From assembly GCF_004136635.1 (NCBI RefSeq), contig NZ_NOIU01000001.1:868001-932000 (forward strand): a stretch of 64,000 nucleotides of DNA, read 5' to 3'. Below are positions 7,809-18,291 of the stretch, in pieces. Every line of letters starts with the position of its first letter. Position 1 is the first letter of the stretch. The notes beneath the pieces are model-generated. The model was not told the origin of the DNA. It did not search any database and saw only the letters and a program-made list of their open reading frames with translations. A program made the position numbers and the translations under genes. This stretch comes from Rothia halotolerans (lineage in GTDB: Bacteria; Actinomycetota; Actinomycetes; Actinomycetales; Micrococcaceae).

Positions 7809-8990
7809 GTGAAAGCTCTGACCTGGCAAGGCAAGAGGAACGTCAGCGTGGAGACCGTCCCGGACCCGCGCCTGCAGATGCCCAACGACGCGATCATCGA
7901 GGTGACCTCGAGCGCGATCTGCGGGTCCGACCTGCACCTCTACGAGGTCCTCGGACCCTACATGGACCAGGGGGACATCCTCGGCCACGAGCCGATGGGG
8001 AAGGTCGTCGAGGCGGGACCCGACTCGGGGCTCTCGGAGGGCGACCGCGTCGTCGTCCCCTTCACCATCTCCTGCGGCTCGTGCTGGATGTGCTCCCGCG
8101 GACTGTACTCCCAGTGCGAGAGGACGCAGATCACCGAGTACGGCTCCGGCGCGGCGCTGTTCGGCTTCTCCAAGCTCTACGGCTCGGTCCCGGGCGGGCA
8201 GGCGCAGTACCTGCGCGTGCCTCACGCCGACTTCGGCCCGATCAAGGTCGGCGAGGAGCGCCCGGACCATCGCTACCTCTTCCTGAGCGACATCCTCCCC
8301 ACCGCCTGGCAGGGCGTGAAGTACGCCGGCGTCGGCGAGGGGGACACCCTGGCGGTCTACGGCCTCGGCCCGGTCGGGCAGTTCGCGGCCCGGATCGGGG
8401 TGCACCTGGGGGCCAGGGTCTTCGCCCTGGACCCGGTCGAGGAGCGGCGCGAGATGGCCAAGCGCCACGGCGCCGAGGTCTTCGACACCTCGGAGGAGAG
8501 CCACGAGGCCATCCGGGAGGCCACCGAGGGGCGGGGGCCCGACGCCGTGGTGGACGCCGTCGGCATGGAGGGCCACCAGTCGCCGCTGGGCAAGCTGGCC
8601 CACCAGGCCGTGGGGCTGCTCCCCGACGCCGCCGGGCAGAAGGTGATGGAGGTCGGCGGGTTGGACCGGCTCTCGGCCCTGCACGCGGCGATCGGGCTGG
8701 TTCGCCGCGGCGGGACCATCAGCCTCAGCGGGGTCTACGGCGGGCAGGCCGATCCGATGCCCATGCTCAGGCTGTTCGACAAGCAGATCCAGCTGCGCAT
8801 GGGCCAGTGCAACGTCAAGAGGTGGATCGACGAGCTGATGCCGATCGTGGAGGACGCGAGCGATCCCCTGGGCATCGACGACCTCGTGACCCACCGGCTG
8901 CCGCTGGACGAGGCCCCGCACGGGTACGAGATGTTCCAGAAGAAGACGGAAGGCTGCATCAAGGTGGTCCTGGACCCGCAGGCGAGCTGA
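7809..8990 (+). CDS. Zinc-dependent alcohol dehydrogenase (MDR superfamily, formaldehyde dehydrogenase-like)
   Basis: The protein has 393 residues with a GTG start 6 nt after a perfect AAGGAGG. Catalytic zinc ligands are visible: Cys in SAICGSDLHLYE, His-Glu in DILGHEPMGKV. The structural zinc cysteines are in SCGSCWMCSRGLYSQCE. The Rossmann motif is YGLGPVGQFAARIG, and the acidic dinucleotide residue follows in FALDPVEER. Length and inserts match glutathione-independent formaldehyde dehydrogenase-like MDR proteins found across actinobacteria. It is a cytoplasmic NAD(P)-dependent oxidoreductase; the true substrate is unknown. It is divergent from the lipid kinase gene. Confidence 0.9.
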   Translation: MKALTWQGKRNVSVETVPDPRLQMPNDAIIEVTSSAICGSDLHLYEVLGPYMDQGDILGHEPMGKVVEAGPDSGLSEGDRVVVPFTISCGSCWMCSRGLYSQCERTQITEYGSGAALFGFSKLYGSVPGGQAQYLRVPHADFGPIKVGEERPDHRYLFLSDILPTAWQGVKYAGVGEGDTLAVYGLGPVGQFAARIGVHLGARVFALDPVEERREMAKRHGAEVFDTSEESHEAIREATEGRGPDAVVDAVGMEGHQSPLGKLAHQAVGLLPDAAGQKVMEVGGLDRLSALHAAIGLVRRGGTISLSGVYGGQADPMPMLRLFDKQIQLRMGQCNVKRWIDELMPIVEDASDPLGIDDLVTHRLPLDEAPHGYEMFQKKTEGCIKVVLDPQAS

Positions 8991-9084
8991 GAGCAGACCG
9001 GGCCGGCCGGAGGACCCGCTGGGGCCGAGAAGCCGCCGGGGCCGCCCAGGCTGCCGAGAAGCCGAGGGCCCGCTCGGGCTGAGA

Positions 9085-9126
9085 AGCCGCCGGGGCCGCC
9101 CGGGCAGGCGGGCGGTCCCGGCGGCT
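9085..9126. terminator. Long GC-rich convergent terminator with a duplicated arm
   Basis: An 18-bp stem (9085-9102 with 9109-9126, one G-T type mismatch) reaches the stop codon of the CDF gene. The left arm sequence is also present as a direct repeat 54 nt upstream (9027-9047 and 9081-9101 are the same 21 bases), so alternative hairpins are possible. Confidence 0.65.
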
Positions 9127-10103
9127 CATCCGCGGGGCAGGAACTCCTCGGGCAGCTTCTCGACCGGCACCAGGACCATGTCCTGCATCTTCCAGTCGAG
9201 CTCCACGCAGGCCTCGCGGGCGGCGGCCAGCTCCTCGAGAGAGGGCGTGCGGCCCCCGCGGGGCACCACGAACGCCTCGACGTGGAAGACGTGCCCCTGG
9301 TCCCGCACCCGGCAGTCGGCCTCCTCCACCCAGTCCCGGCGCCGCAGCTCCTCCTTGATCTCGCCGATGATCGGGTGGGGCTCGGAGGAGTCGTAGGTGG
9401 TGGCTCGCACGTCCATGAGGTCGGCGATGCAGCTCCTCAGGTTGCCCCACCCGTCCCTGATGATGCTGCCCGAGATGATGATGGCCGCCACCGAGTCGGT
9501 CCACCACCACCCGATCCCGATCCCCAGGATGCCGATGACCGTGGTCAGCGAGGTCATCCAGTCGGCCTTGTTCATGTCCGCGTCGGCGAAGAGCACCTTG
9601 TCGTGCAGGTCGGGCGCGAGCTTCAGCTTCATCCGCCCCAGGATCATGGTCGGGATCCCCGTCAGCAGCGCGGCGGGGATCATGAGCCATCCCAGCCACA
9701 CGGGGTGGCCGAGGAGGCTGACGACGCCGATCGCCGGGTGCTCGGCCTCCACCAGTCCCAGCCCGGACTCGATCAGCAGGTACAGCCCCATGGTCAGGAG
9801 GCAGACCGAGGCCACCAGGTGCGCGACGCCGACGGAGCGGTGGTACCCGTAGGGGTGGCGCCGGCTGGGGCGACGCCGGATGATGCGGACCGCGAGCAGG
9901 AAGGACAGCGGCGGCAGGAAGGACAGCGCGTCCTCGATCCAGGCCGCCTTCATGGCCTGGGAGTTTCCGGCGACGGTGATCATGAGCACCACCGTCACCG
10001 CCCGGAAGCACAGGTCGATCCGCTCCAGCCGGATGGCCCGCCGCAGGACCCGGGCCTGCTTCTCGGGGAGCTCGGTGATGCCGAACCGCGGAGCGGGGCT
10101 CAT
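9126..10103 (-). CDS. Cation diffusion facilitator (CDF) family metal exporter
   Basis: The protein has 325 residues with about five or six membrane helices, and the soluble cytoplasmic domain begins near residue 210. Helix 2 carries AWIEDALSF, the inter-helix loop has SRRHPYGYHRS (the HPYG motif of CDF proteins), and helix 5 carries FADADMNKADWMTS, providing the Asp residues of the metal site. The C-terminal ferredoxin-like domain (IIGEIKEELRRRDWVEEADCRVR; VFHVEAFVVPRGG) is complete. It probably exports Zn, Mn or Fe by proton antiport; specificity cannot be read from the sequence. Its start overlaps the upstream lipoprotein gene by 4 nt. Confidence 0.9.
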   Translation of the reverse strand: MSPAPRFGITELPEKQARVLRRAIRLERIDLCFRAVTVVLMITVAGNSQAMKAAWIEDALSFLPPLSFLLAVRIIRRRPSRRHPYGYHRSVGVAHLVASVCLLTMGLYLLIESGLGLVEAEHPAIGVVSLLGHPVWLGWLMIPAALLTGIPTMILGRMKLKLAPDLHDKVLFADADMNKADWMTSLTTVIGILGIGIGWWWTDSVAAIIISGSIIRDGWGNLRSCIADLMDVRATTYDSSEPHPIIGEIKEELRRRDWVEEADCRVRDQGHVFHVEAFVVPRGGRTPSLEELAAAREACVELDWKMQDMVLVPVEKLPEEFLPRG

Positions 10104-10588
10104 GCCTCCCCCTCCGCCAGCAGGAACCGCTCCAGGGCGGTCATGAACGCGTTCTCGCCCATCGGGACCGCCATGACGTGCTGGGAGGTCTCCCCCGCCG
10201 GGCCGGTGGCCTCACGGTAGGAGGTGGTCAGCGCGACCTGCCTCTCCCAGGGGGAGTCCTTGGTCAGCCCGCCGATCACGACGTCGAGCTCCTCCTCCTC
10301 GAGCAGGTGGATCAGGTGCTCCTCGCCGCCGGTCTCCCACTCGACCTCGGCGTCGAGGGAGTCGGCGAAATCGCGGACGAGGCCGGCCTCGGTTCCGCTC
10401 GGCTCGCCGTCGCCGGTGATGTCGGTCCAGGGCGGCTGGTGCGAGACCCCCACCCGCAGCGTGCCGCCGGTGACGCGGTCCAGCGTGCCGTCGGGGTCGG
10501 CCGGGATCGTCGTCCCGCATCCCGCCAGCACGGCCAGCGCGGACACGACCGCCAGCAGCGTCGTCGTCTTCCGCCTCGTCCACCCCAT
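10100..10588 (-). CDS. Small transporter-substrate-binding (SBP family 3-like) lipoprotein
   Basis: The protein has 162 residues starting MGWTRRKTTT behind GGAGGAGGGCGC; a longer frame from 10636 is less likely. It has a basic N region, a hydrophobic core and lipobox LAVLAGC, so it should be lipid-anchored outside the membrane. The mature part resembles lobe I of an amino-acid binding protein (GGTLRVGVSHQPPW, then GTEAGLVRDFADSL, then LDVVIGGLTKDSPW) but is about 100 residues shorter than a two-lobe binder. It is coupled by a 4-nt overlap to the CDF exporter, an odd pairing. It might be a sensor or metal-chelating accessory; that is speculation. Confidence 0.75.
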   Translation of the reverse strand: MGWTRRKTTTLLAVVSALAVLAGCGTTIPADPDGTLDRVTGGTLRVGVSHQPPWTDITGDGEPSGTEAGLVRDFADSLDAEVEWETGGEEHLIHLLEEEELDVVIGGLTKDSPWERQVALTTSYREATGPAGETSQHVMAVPMGENAFMTALERFLLAEGEA

Positions 10589-10673
10589 GCGCCCTCCTCC
10601 GGCCCGACGTTCCCCGCTCCGTCGCTCCCCCGGCACGCCGGGGCGAGGAGTGAGCTGCCTCCATTAAACCCTG

Positions 10674-10705
10674 GCGGGCCGCCCACGGCGAGGTGGGCGG
10701 CCCGC
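10674..10705 (-). terminator. Hairpin terminator downstream of the CBS protein gene
   Basis: A perfect 13-bp stem (10674-10686 with 10693-10705) and a 6-nt loop lie 126 nt beyond the stop of the CBS gene in its reading direction, before the binding-lipoprotein gene. On the minus strand GGGTTTAA follows. Confidence 0.6.
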
Positions 10706-10830
10706 GGGTCCGGCGCGCGAGGCCGGCCGGCGCGCGGAGGCGACCCGCGCAGGCCGGCGCGCGGAGGACGCCGGGGACGGCTCCACGGCCGCGCCCCGGC
10801 GCCCTCCCTCCCGTGAACGGGGAGCCGGGA

Positions 10831-11256
10831 TCAGCTCACCGGCCCTCCGGAGAGGAACTCGAGGAGCTCCCCCGCCCGGTCCTCGGGATAGTTCCGGGCG
10901 ACGTCGGCCTGGGAGAGCATCCCCACGAGGTCGTGCCCGTCGATGACGGGCAGGCGGCGCACCTGGTTCTTCGACATGGTGGCGATCGCCTCCTCGACGC
11001 TGTCGTCGGCGCCGATGGTGACCGGCTTGCCGTCGGCCAACTCACCCGCCGTCACCGACCCGGGGTCCCCGCCCTCGGCCAGGCACCGCACCACGATGTC
11101 GCGGTCGGTCACCATGCCCTTGAGCCGGTCGTCCTCCCCGCAGACCGGCACGGCGCCGACCTGCAGGTCCCTCAGGAGGCGGGCCGCCTCCACCAGGCTG
11201 TCGGACTCTCCGACGCACTGCGCGCCGGCGGTCATGATCTCGCGTGCTGTCGTCAT
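10831..11256 (-). CDS. CBS domain pair protein
   Basis: The protein has 141 residues made almost wholly of two CBS motifs: residues about 7-60 (MTAGAQCVGESDSLVEAARLL; KGMVTDRDIVVR) and about 72-128 (VTIGADDSVEEAIATM; LVGMLSQADVAR). The paired T/S-D-R-D and Q-A-D positions are typical of adenosine-nucleotide binding Bateman modules. Stand-alone proteins of this type are frequent in actinobacterial stress loci. It is on the same strand as, and 86 nt downstream of, the catalase gene and may be co-transcribed with it. Confidence 0.92.
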   Translation of the reverse strand: MTTAREIMTAGAQCVGESDSLVEAARLLRDLQVGAVPVCGEDDRLKGMVTDRDIVVRCLAEGGDPGSVTAGELADGKPVTIGADDSVEEAIATMSKNQVRRLPVIDGHDLVGMLSQADVARNYPEDRAGELLEFLSGGPVS

Positions 11257-11342
11257 GGTTCACTCGCTTTCCTGCGGCTCGCGGCCGCATCGTCGGTCGA
11301 TTCTGCGCTCTGCTGTCCCCCGCCCTGGCGTCGGGCGGCGGG

Positions 11343-13589
<2,247 letters not shown>

Positions 13590-13773
13590 GGCGCGCCCTT
13601 TCGGATGGTGTGTGATGCGAAGGGAAGGGTGATGCGGTTCCCCTCCAGTTCCAGTGTGACGCATATCGCGTGCGGTGTGAGGGGGTCGAGGCGGAGAATG
13701 CATCCGAGACCGGGTCCGACGGCTCCGTCTCTCCTCACGCCCCGTGCTCAGCGGCGGGGGCGCTCCGCGGTGC

Positions 13774-14289
13774 TCAGGCCGCCTCCTCGGCCTCGCCCGC
13801 GAACAATCCGGCGGCCGTGGTCCGCCGGAGGCGCTCGAGCTCCTCCAGCTGCCGGTCGGCGCTCTCGAGCAGCTCCTCGAGCCGGCCCCGGTCTAGGCGG
13901 TCGTCGTGTCGGGACACCGCGAGCATGGTGATCCACCCGCGCTTCTTGCCCTCGACGCCGAGGGCCAGCATCTCCAGCTCGAAGACGTCGCTCAGCGGGG
14001 AGCGGCGCAGGAGCCGGCCGTTGGGCTTCAGCCTCGCCAGCGTCTCGCCGAGGCCGGCCAGCGCCTGCCAGCTGCGGCCCTTCGAGGCGCCGAGGGCCTC
14101 GGCGAACCCCTCCAGCGCGGAGCGCTCCTGCTCGACCTGCCGGGCGATCCCGCCCAGGCTCTCCCGCGTCTGCGGGTCCCGCTGGGTTCGGGCGGCCCGC
14201 CGGAACAGGTCCAGCCCTCCCTTGGAGCCCACCAAGTGGTGCTGCACGTAGTCCCGGAGGAAGAAGTCTCTCTCGTGGTGTCGTGTCAT
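13774..14289 (-). CDS. Conserved hypothetical helical protein
   Basis: This 171-residue protein is predicted to be almost entirely alpha-helical, with charged heptad-like stretches (IARQVEQERSALEGFAEALG; RLEELLESADRQLEELERLRR). The N terminus MTRHHERDFFLRDYVQHHLVG and the segment LAGLGETLARLKPNGRLLRRSPLSDVFELEML recall ferritin-like helical bundles, but I see no complete metal-binding set. There is no signal or membrane segment. It lies between katE and the ThDP enzyme on the same strand, suggesting a stress-linked role. I cannot name a family. Confidence 0.75.
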   Translation of the reverse strand: MTRHHERDFFLRDYVQHHLVGSKGGLDLFRRAARTQRDPQTRESLGGIARQVEQERSALEGFAEALGASKGRSWQALAGLGETLARLKPNGRLLRRSPLSDVFELEMLALGVEGKKRGWITMLAVSRHDDRLDRGRLEELLESADRQLEELERLRRTTAAGLFAGEAEEAA

Positions 14290-14374
14290 CTGATCATCAG
14301 GCCTTTCGCGCGATGGGTCGTCGTCTCGGTCGTCTCCGGCGCCGCGGCGGCCGGGCTCCTCAGTCCTCCTCCAG

Positions 14375-16171
14375 TCAGCCTTTCTCCAGTCCGAGCAGCC
14401 GCAGCTCGATCCCGGCGTACCGGTCCAGGAGGTCCAGGGCGTGCTCGCGGCCCTCGGGCTCGTGGGAGATCGCCTCGCGGATGCCCTCGAGCTTCTCCCG
14501 GTCCTGGTAGAGCGGCGGGAGCATCGGGGTCCGCGGATCGGTCGCGACGTCGATGACCACCGGCCGGTCCGCCGCGAGCGCGCGGTCGATGCTCTCCCCC
14601 AGCTGCCCCGGCTCGGTGACGGTGATGCCCTCGAGCCCGAGCTGGCGGGCGTAGGCCGCGGCGTCGAACCCCGGCAGCGCCTGGCTCTGCTCGAACCGCG
14701 GCTGGCCCTCCATCTCCCGCTGCTCCCAGCTCACCTCGGCCAGGTCCCCGTTGTTGAGGACCACGAGGACGAAGCGGGGGTCCTCCCACCGCTGCCAGGC
14801 GCGGGCGAGGGTGATGAGCTCGTTGACCCCGAGCATCTGCAGGGCCCCGTCCCCGGCGAAGGCGACGAGGAGGCGCTCGGGATGCAGGAGCTTCGCGGCC
14901 AGGCCGTACGGGACCGCGCACCCCATGCTGGCCAAGGTGCTGGAGAGGTGGGAGCGCCCCACCGGGCCCCTCCTGAGCTGCCGGGCGTACCAGTAGACGC
15001 TCGATCCGACGTCGACGGCCACCATGGCCTCGTCCGTCAGGCGCTCGTCCCACTCGCGGAAGACGGCCTCGGGGTTGACCCGCCCCGGGGCGACCTCCAC
15101 GGCGGCGCGCTCCCGGGCGATGCGGCGGCCGGCGTCGACGGCCTGGACGGTCCGCTCCCGCCACGCCGTCTCCTCCAGCCGGCTCGTCCGGGAGAGCAGG
15201 CCCTCCAGGGAGGCCGCGGCGTCGCCGGCAATGCCCGCGTCCACCGGGTGCCGGTTGCCCAGCTTCACGGGGTCGACGTCGATCTGGACCGCCGGCACGC
15301 TGCCGGGAGGCGGGTAGTACTCCGTCCAGGGGTCGTCCGAGCCGACGATCAGCAGGGCGTCGCACTCCTGGAGCACGACGGCGCTCTCCGGCGTCCCGAG
15401 GTGGCCCATGGTCCCGGCCGCGTAGGGCGCCCTCTCGTCCACGTGGGGCTTGCCGAGCAGGCTCGTCACGACGGCGGCCCCGCGGTGCTCGGCGAAGGCC
15501 TCCACCTGCTCCCACGCCCCCGCGGCGCCCTGGCCCACCAGGAGGGTGAGCCTCCGCGAGGGGGCCAGGACCTCGGCGGCCCGGTCGAGGGAGTCCGCGG
15601 ACGGGCGCACCGCCGGGGCGGCGCTGACGGATGAGGTGGGGATCTGGCCGTGCTCCTGCCCCGGCTCGACGGCGGGGGCCTCCTGGACGTCCTGGGGCAC
15701 GATAACCACCGCGGGCCCGCGGTGGTTCAGGGCCTGACGGAAGGCGCGGTCGATCGCCATGGGCGCCTGGGCGGGCGAGGCGAGCTGCTGGGCGAAGCCG
15801 ACGGCGACGTCCTGAAAGAGCGTGTGCAGGTCGACCTCCTGCTGGTAGCCGGAGCCCAGCGTGTCGGTCTGCTGCTGCCCGACGATCGCGACCACCGGCA
15901 CGCTGTCCGAGGCGGCGTCGTACAGGCCGTTCAGCAGGTGGATGGCGCCAGGCCCCTGGGTGGCCGTCACGACGCCGACGCCGCCCCCGTACTTGGAGTG
16001 CCCCACCGCCATGAAGGCCGCCGCCTCCTCGTGGCGCGCCTGGACGAACTCGGGGGATCCCGCGCGCTGGAGCGCGCCCATGAGCGCGTTGTTGCCGTCG
16101 CCGCTGTAGCCGAAGATGCGCTCGACTCCCCAGGCGGAGAGGCGGCGCACGATGAGGTCGCTGGTCAGCAT
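14375..16171 (-). CDS. Thiamine-diphosphate enzyme, pyruvate oxidase/acetolactate synthase-like
   Basis: The protein has 598 residues starting MLTSDLIVRRLSAWGVERIF behind GGAGGACCTC. The three ThDP-enzyme domains are evident: the Pyr domain with the catalytic Glu in ARHEEAAAFMAVGHSKY, a middle domain (about 200-335), and the PP domain with the ThDP/Mg motif GDGALQMLG ending VLNNGD. Composition is closer to YdaP/PoxB-type pyruvate oxidases than to IlvB, and no regulatory subunit gene is nearby. YdaP of Bacillus subtilis is a general-stress protein. If it is an oxidase it would make H2O2 or feed quinones, and the catalase gene lies 0.8 kb downstream. Activity is inferred. Confidence 0.85.
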   Translation of the reverse strand: MLTSDLIVRRLSAWGVERIFGYSGDGNNALMGALQRAGSPEFVQARHEEAAAFMAVGHSKYGGGVGVVTATQGPGAIHLLNGLYDAASDSVPVVAIVGQQQTDTLGSGYQQEVDLHTLFQDVAVGFAQQLASPAQAPMAIDRAFRQALNHRGPAVVIVPQDVQEAPAVEPGQEHGQIPTSSVSAAPAVRPSADSLDRAAEVLAPSRRLTLLVGQGAAGAWEQVEAFAEHRGAAVVTSLLGKPHVDERAPYAAGTMGHLGTPESAVVLQECDALLIVGSDDPWTEYYPPPGSVPAVQIDVDPVKLGNRHPVDAGIAGDAAASLEGLLSRTSRLEETAWRERTVQAVDAGRRIARERAAVEVAPGRVNPEAVFREWDERLTDEAMVAVDVGSSVYWYARQLRRGPVGRSHLSSTLASMGCAVPYGLAAKLLHPERLLVAFAGDGALQMLGVNELITLARAWQRWEDPRFVLVVLNNGDLAEVSWEQREMEGQPRFEQSQALPGFDAAAYARQLGLEGITVTEPGQLGESIDRALAADRPVVIDVATDPRTPMLPPLYQDREKLEGIREAISHEPEGREHALDLLDRYAGIELRLLGLEKG

Positions 16172-16257
16172 GAGGTCCTCCTGGGGGATGTTCTGGATGG
16201 TCTCGCAGGTCGGCCTAGGAAGGCCGTTCCCACGGTGGCCGGGGTCCGCGGATACGA

Positions 16258-16289
16258 CGACCGGGGGCGGCGTACGCCGCCCCCGGTCG
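16258..16289. terminator. Perfect 32-nt palindromic terminator
   Basis: The sequence from 16258 to 16289 is a perfect palindrome with 16-bp arms, located between the KGG-repeat gene and the ThDP enzyme gene. It is likely the terminator of the KGG gene. No long T-run follows. Confidence 0.65.
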
Positions 16290-16351
16290 CCATCCCGCAC
16301 CATCGGGTCAGGTCGACCCCGCCGATGGCGGGTGATCACGGTAGGCTCCGG

Positions 16352-16555
16352 TCAGCTGCCATTGCCCCCGCTGTGACGGCCACCCTTGGCCTTGTCCTCC
16401 GTGGACTGGGCCTGGGCGCCCTCCTGGCCCGCCTGATGCGGGTCAGCCGCGTTGGACTCGCCGAAGCTGCCGCTGCTGGCCTCGCCGCCCTTGTGGGCCT
16501 GCTGCTCAGTGTCGTTGCGGTTGCCGAACTGTCCGGGGTTGTTCTTGTCAGCCAT
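16352..16555 (-). CDS. KGG-repeat general stress protein
   Basis: This is a small hydrophilic protein of 67 residues, start MADKNNPGQFGNRNDTEQQ behind AAAGGAG. Two adjacent ATG codons exist; the second gives the better spacing. It contains KGG motifs (AHKGGEASSGSFGES and DKAKGGRHSGG), the hallmark of the stress-induced KGG/GsiB/con-10 family, which are disordered, hydration-linked proteins. It is soluble and cytoplasmic. It heads the minus-strand stress gene block and is flanked by a terminator downstream and an AT-rich region upstream. Confidence 0.88.
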   Translation of the reverse strand: MADKNNPGQFGNRNDTEQQAHKGGEASSGSFGESNAADPHQAGQEGAQAQSTEDKAKGGRHSGGNGS

Positions 16556-17040
16556 CATCCACTCCTTTGACGAGAATTTCGTGGTTTTGACCGGAGCTTG
16601 TTGCTCCACGACCACGCTAAGCACCCCGGGGAAGGTATTTCAACCAGGATCAGGAAAAACCTCGGGAATTCTCCCAGGCCTCTGACCGACTCTTGCGGAG
16701 CCCCCGCCATCATGCGGATGTAGCCCTGTCATCCCTGTAACAAGCGGCCGCTGGAGCGGCAGAGAAGGATACTCCTCCATCCTCATCATGTCCATGGGTC
16801 TACATTTTTTAAATTTAACCGTTTGGCCCCTTGGACTCGTGGGACAACCATCACATAATGCCCTGCGGAACTCCACGGGAGAAGATATAAACAATGGAGT
16901 ATGTATAAAAGGGGCTTCCCGGAAATATCTTTTGACGGTAGATTTTTCCTTCATCAGTCCGGCAAACCCGCGTCGGGGGTCGGACGGTCGAGAGCATGCG
17001 CCCTGCCGAGGCGGACTCTCCCACCACTCGAAGGAGGACG
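16556..17040. promoter_or_regulatory. Intergenic region with an AT-rich core
   Basis: This is 485 nt between divergent genes. From about 16790 to 16960 the base composition is near half A+T, far from the rest of the window. It contains TTTTTTAAATTTAA (about 16805-16818), two TATAAA-like boxes near 16886-16890 and 16908-16912, and a TTGACG at 16932-16937. Short frames here have rare AT-rich codons and no family match. I read it as a promoter/regulatory region or a relic of foreign DNA. The MBL gene has its own AAGGAGGACG ribosome binding site just before its start. Confidence 0.5.
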
Positions 17041-17784
17041 ATGAGCTTCTCGGAGGTCCACGAGGGTATCCACATGATCCGACGGGGCGGCGTCAACTGC
17101 TGGCTGATAGCGGACGAGGGCGGGCTGACCCTGGTCGATGCCGGCCTGCCCGCCTTCTGGCGGGACATCGGCGTCGCCATCAGACGCCTCGGACGGCGCC
17201 CGGAGGATCTGAGGGCCCTGATCCTCACCCATGCCCACTTCGACCACGTGGGCACCGCGGCCAGGCTGCAGAAGCGGCTGTCGCTGCCCGTCTACGCCCA
17301 TCCGGCGGACGCGACGCTGGCAGCCCATCCCTATCGCTACTCCCGGGAGAGACCGGCCGTCCTCTACCCGTTCCGCTATCCCCGGTCCATCCCCCTCCTG
17401 GCGTCCATGGTCCGCGACGGCGCGGCATGGGCACCCGGCGTCCGGGGCATCACCCCCGTGGCGCCCTACGAGACCCTCAGCTGCCCCGGCGCCCCTCGCG
17501 TCATCCCGACGCCCGGCCACACCGACGGCCATATCAGCCTGCACCTACCGGAGCGCGACGCTGTCATCACCGGTGACGCCCTGGTGACGCTGGACCCCTA
17601 CACCGCCACTCGCGGCCCCCGGATCGTCGCGGGGGCCGCCACTGCCGACAGCGAGAAGGCCCTGGCCTCCCTGGAGGGCATCGCCGAGACCGGCGCGCGT
17701 TTCATCCTGCCGGGCCATGGCGAACCCTGGGCCGGAGGAGCGGCGGACGCGGTGGCTGCGGCCCGCACCCACGGCCCCTCCTGA
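17041..17784 (+). CDS. Metallo-beta-lactamase-fold hydrolase
   Basis: The protein has 247 residues with an ATG 4 nt after AAGGAGGACG; the frame's earlier start at 16996 is not used. The zinc-binding motif HxHxDH is present as LTHAHFDHVG (about residues 62-71), the second His is in PTPGHTDGHIS, the bridging Asp in VITGDAL, and the last His in LPGHGEPW. This is a complete binuclear site of glyoxalase II-like MBL hydrolases. There is no signal peptide, so it is cytoplasmic. Substrate unknown; thioesters or lactones are usual in this group. Confidence 0.9.
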   Translation: MSFSEVHEGIHMIRRGGVNCWLIADEGGLTLVDAGLPAFWRDIGVAIRRLGRRPEDLRALILTHAHFDHVGTAARLQKRLSLPVYAHPADATLAAHPYRYSRERPAVLYPFRYPRSIPLLASMVRDGAAWAPGVRGITPVAPYETLSCPGAPRVIPTPGHTDGHISLHLPERDAVITGDALVTLDPYTATRGPRIVAGAATADSEKALASLEGIAETGARFILPGHGEPWAGGAADAVAAARTHGPS

Positions 17785-17839
17785 GGAACTTCCCGGCCCC
17801 GCCCCAGCTACCGACGAGCAGGAGACATACGATAGAGCC

Positions 17840-18238
17840 ATGATCTCTTCACAGCCCACCGAACAGGACGACCCGGAAGCCGGTTCCGGGCAGGACGAGA
17901 GCTTCTCCACGGAGGAGATGGCGCCACGAGCTCGGAACCAGCTCGCCAACCTCTGGGAGGAGTTCGACCACGACAAGGAGTTCGCGCGGAAGATCGGCGC
18001 CATCGTCGGCTGCGAGGGCGGCTGGAACGTCCCGGAGCACGTGGTCCCCCACGAGCTGCGGCAGACGCGGTCCTACGACAAGGCCATCGACCTCATCGCG
18101 GCGGTCAGCGAGGCCCTCGCCGACCACCCCGGGCAGCGCGATCGCTTCGAGGCGGGGGCCAACCAGATCTTCGAGGAGCACGAGATCCCCTACGCCTTCG
18201 CCGAGGGCGCCCTCACCCGCCTCGACAACCGGGGCTGA
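17840..18238 (+). CDS. Conserved hypothetical protein
   Basis: The protein has 132 residues starting MISSQPTEQDD. The frame is open from 17717, but the upstream part overlaps the MBL gene and is of low quality. The best ribosome-binding match (CAGGAGA) lies rather far upstream, so the start is uncertain. The body (ARNQLANLWEEFDHDKEFARKIGAIVGC; VVPHELRQTRSYDKAIDLIAAVSEALADH) is helical and acidic, without membrane segments. I do not recognise the family. The position directly after the MBL gene suggests possible co-transcription. Confidence 0.7.
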   Translation: MISSQPTEQDDPEAGSGQDESFSTEEMAPRARNQLANLWEEFDHDKEFARKIGAIVGCEGGWNVPEHVVPHELRQTRSYDKAIDLIAAVSEALADHPGQRDRFEAGANQIFEEHEIPYAFAEGALTRLDNRG

Positions 18239-18291
18239 CCGCGCCGGGCCCTCCGCGCCCTATGGTGCGGAGAGCCGTTCGGAGCAGCCTC

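Noticed and set aside
16640-16954. 104-codon minus-strand frame in the AT-rich gap
   Set aside because: Codon use is unlike the rest of the window, there is no ribosome binding site and no domain. It is more likely non-coding regulatory DNA.
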